Source of the DNA: an uncultured Muribaculaceae bacterium | GTDB taxonomy: Bacteria; Bacteroidota; Bacteroidia; Bacteroidales; Muribaculaceae | DNA: 36,853 bases | Direction of reading: 5' to 3' | NCBI GenBank assembly: GCA_934663645.1 | Contig: CAKUKR010000015.1 | Span: 1 to 36,853, forward strand | In this document: positions 36,780-36,853 of the stretch, piece by piece | Layout of the letters: the number at the start of each line of letters is the position of its first letter | Position numbering within the stretch: the first letter of the stretch is position 1 | Translations under genes and position numbers: made by a program | The notes under the pieces: model-generated | Database searches by the model: none | Seen by the model: only the letters and a program-made list of their open reading frames with translations | What the model was told of the DNA's origin: nothing

Positions 36780-36853
36780 TGGGCGAAGATGGATTCGAAC
36801 CACCGAAGGTATAAACCAGCAGATTTACAGTCTGCCCCATTTGGCCACTCTGG
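36780..36853 (-). tRNA. trnY: tRNA-Tyr (anticodon GTA), 5' end cut by window
   Basis: The anticodon stem GCAGA/TCTGC holds loop CTGTAAA. A long variable arm (class II), a TTCGAAT T-loop and the 3' acceptor TTCGCCC are present. The 5' acceptor strand lies outside the window. Confidence 0.93.

Overview
The window looks like chromosomal DNA from a member of the order Bacteroidales, probably a GC-rich gut lineage such as Muribaculaceae. The order-level call rests on Bacteroidota-type promoters (TTG/TTTG, about 20 bp, TAnnTTTG), the absence of obvious Shine-Dalgarno sites, type IX secretion (T9SS)-like C-terminal sorting domains, DUF4252 beside an ECF sigma/anti-sigma pair, and RpoB/RpoC of Bacteroidota type. 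The family-level call is an inference.

Layout. (1) 1-2304: a DUF262-HNH nuclease-like protein followed by a complete tyrosine recombinase; this looks like accessory or mobile DNA. (2) 2376-5460: a secreted M13 zinc peptidase and a SAM methyltransferase, separated by a perfect 17-bp inverted repeat. (3) 5614-14534: a secreted-protein region. Two large multidomain proteins (1491 and 802 aa) share one architecture: propeller-like N-terminus, Fn3-like and choice-of-anchor-J-like modules, and a T9SS-like tail. They are followed by a translationally coupled pair, in which a 158-aa protein carries the tail and a 333-aa lectin-like protein lacks it. (4) 14612-15312: a HigB/HigA-type toxin-antitoxin pair in AT-richer DNA. 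(5) 15403-16968, minus strand: a beta-helix protein, the fourth with a T9SS-like tail. (6) 17060-20476, minus strand: a TlpA-like lipoprotein, an acyl-adenylating ligase and a GNAT acetyltransferase in one operon with a visible promoter and terminator. (7) 20579-21045: an orphan small acidic protein. (8) 21085-23815, minus strand: an M48 lipoprotein protease, then ECF sigma, anti-sigma and DUF4252 genes, the last three coupled by ATGA overlap or a 2-nt gap.

(9) 23858-36853, minus strand: the conserved core block tRNA-Tyr (cut by the window end), tRNA-Gly, tRNA-Thr, tuf, tRNA-Trp, secE, nusG, rplK, rplA, rplJ, rplL, rpoB, rpoC. A terminator-like attenuator and a structured leader lie between rplL and rpoB, and two hairpins follow rpoC. 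The second of these sits directly in front of the M48 start codon.

No unequivocally new system is visible. The best leads are the DUF262-HNH/recombinase pair, the split tail/no-tail secreted pair at 13000-14474, the ligase whose usual catalytic-lysine position appears to hold serine, and hairpins placed so close to start codons that they may control the downstream gene.
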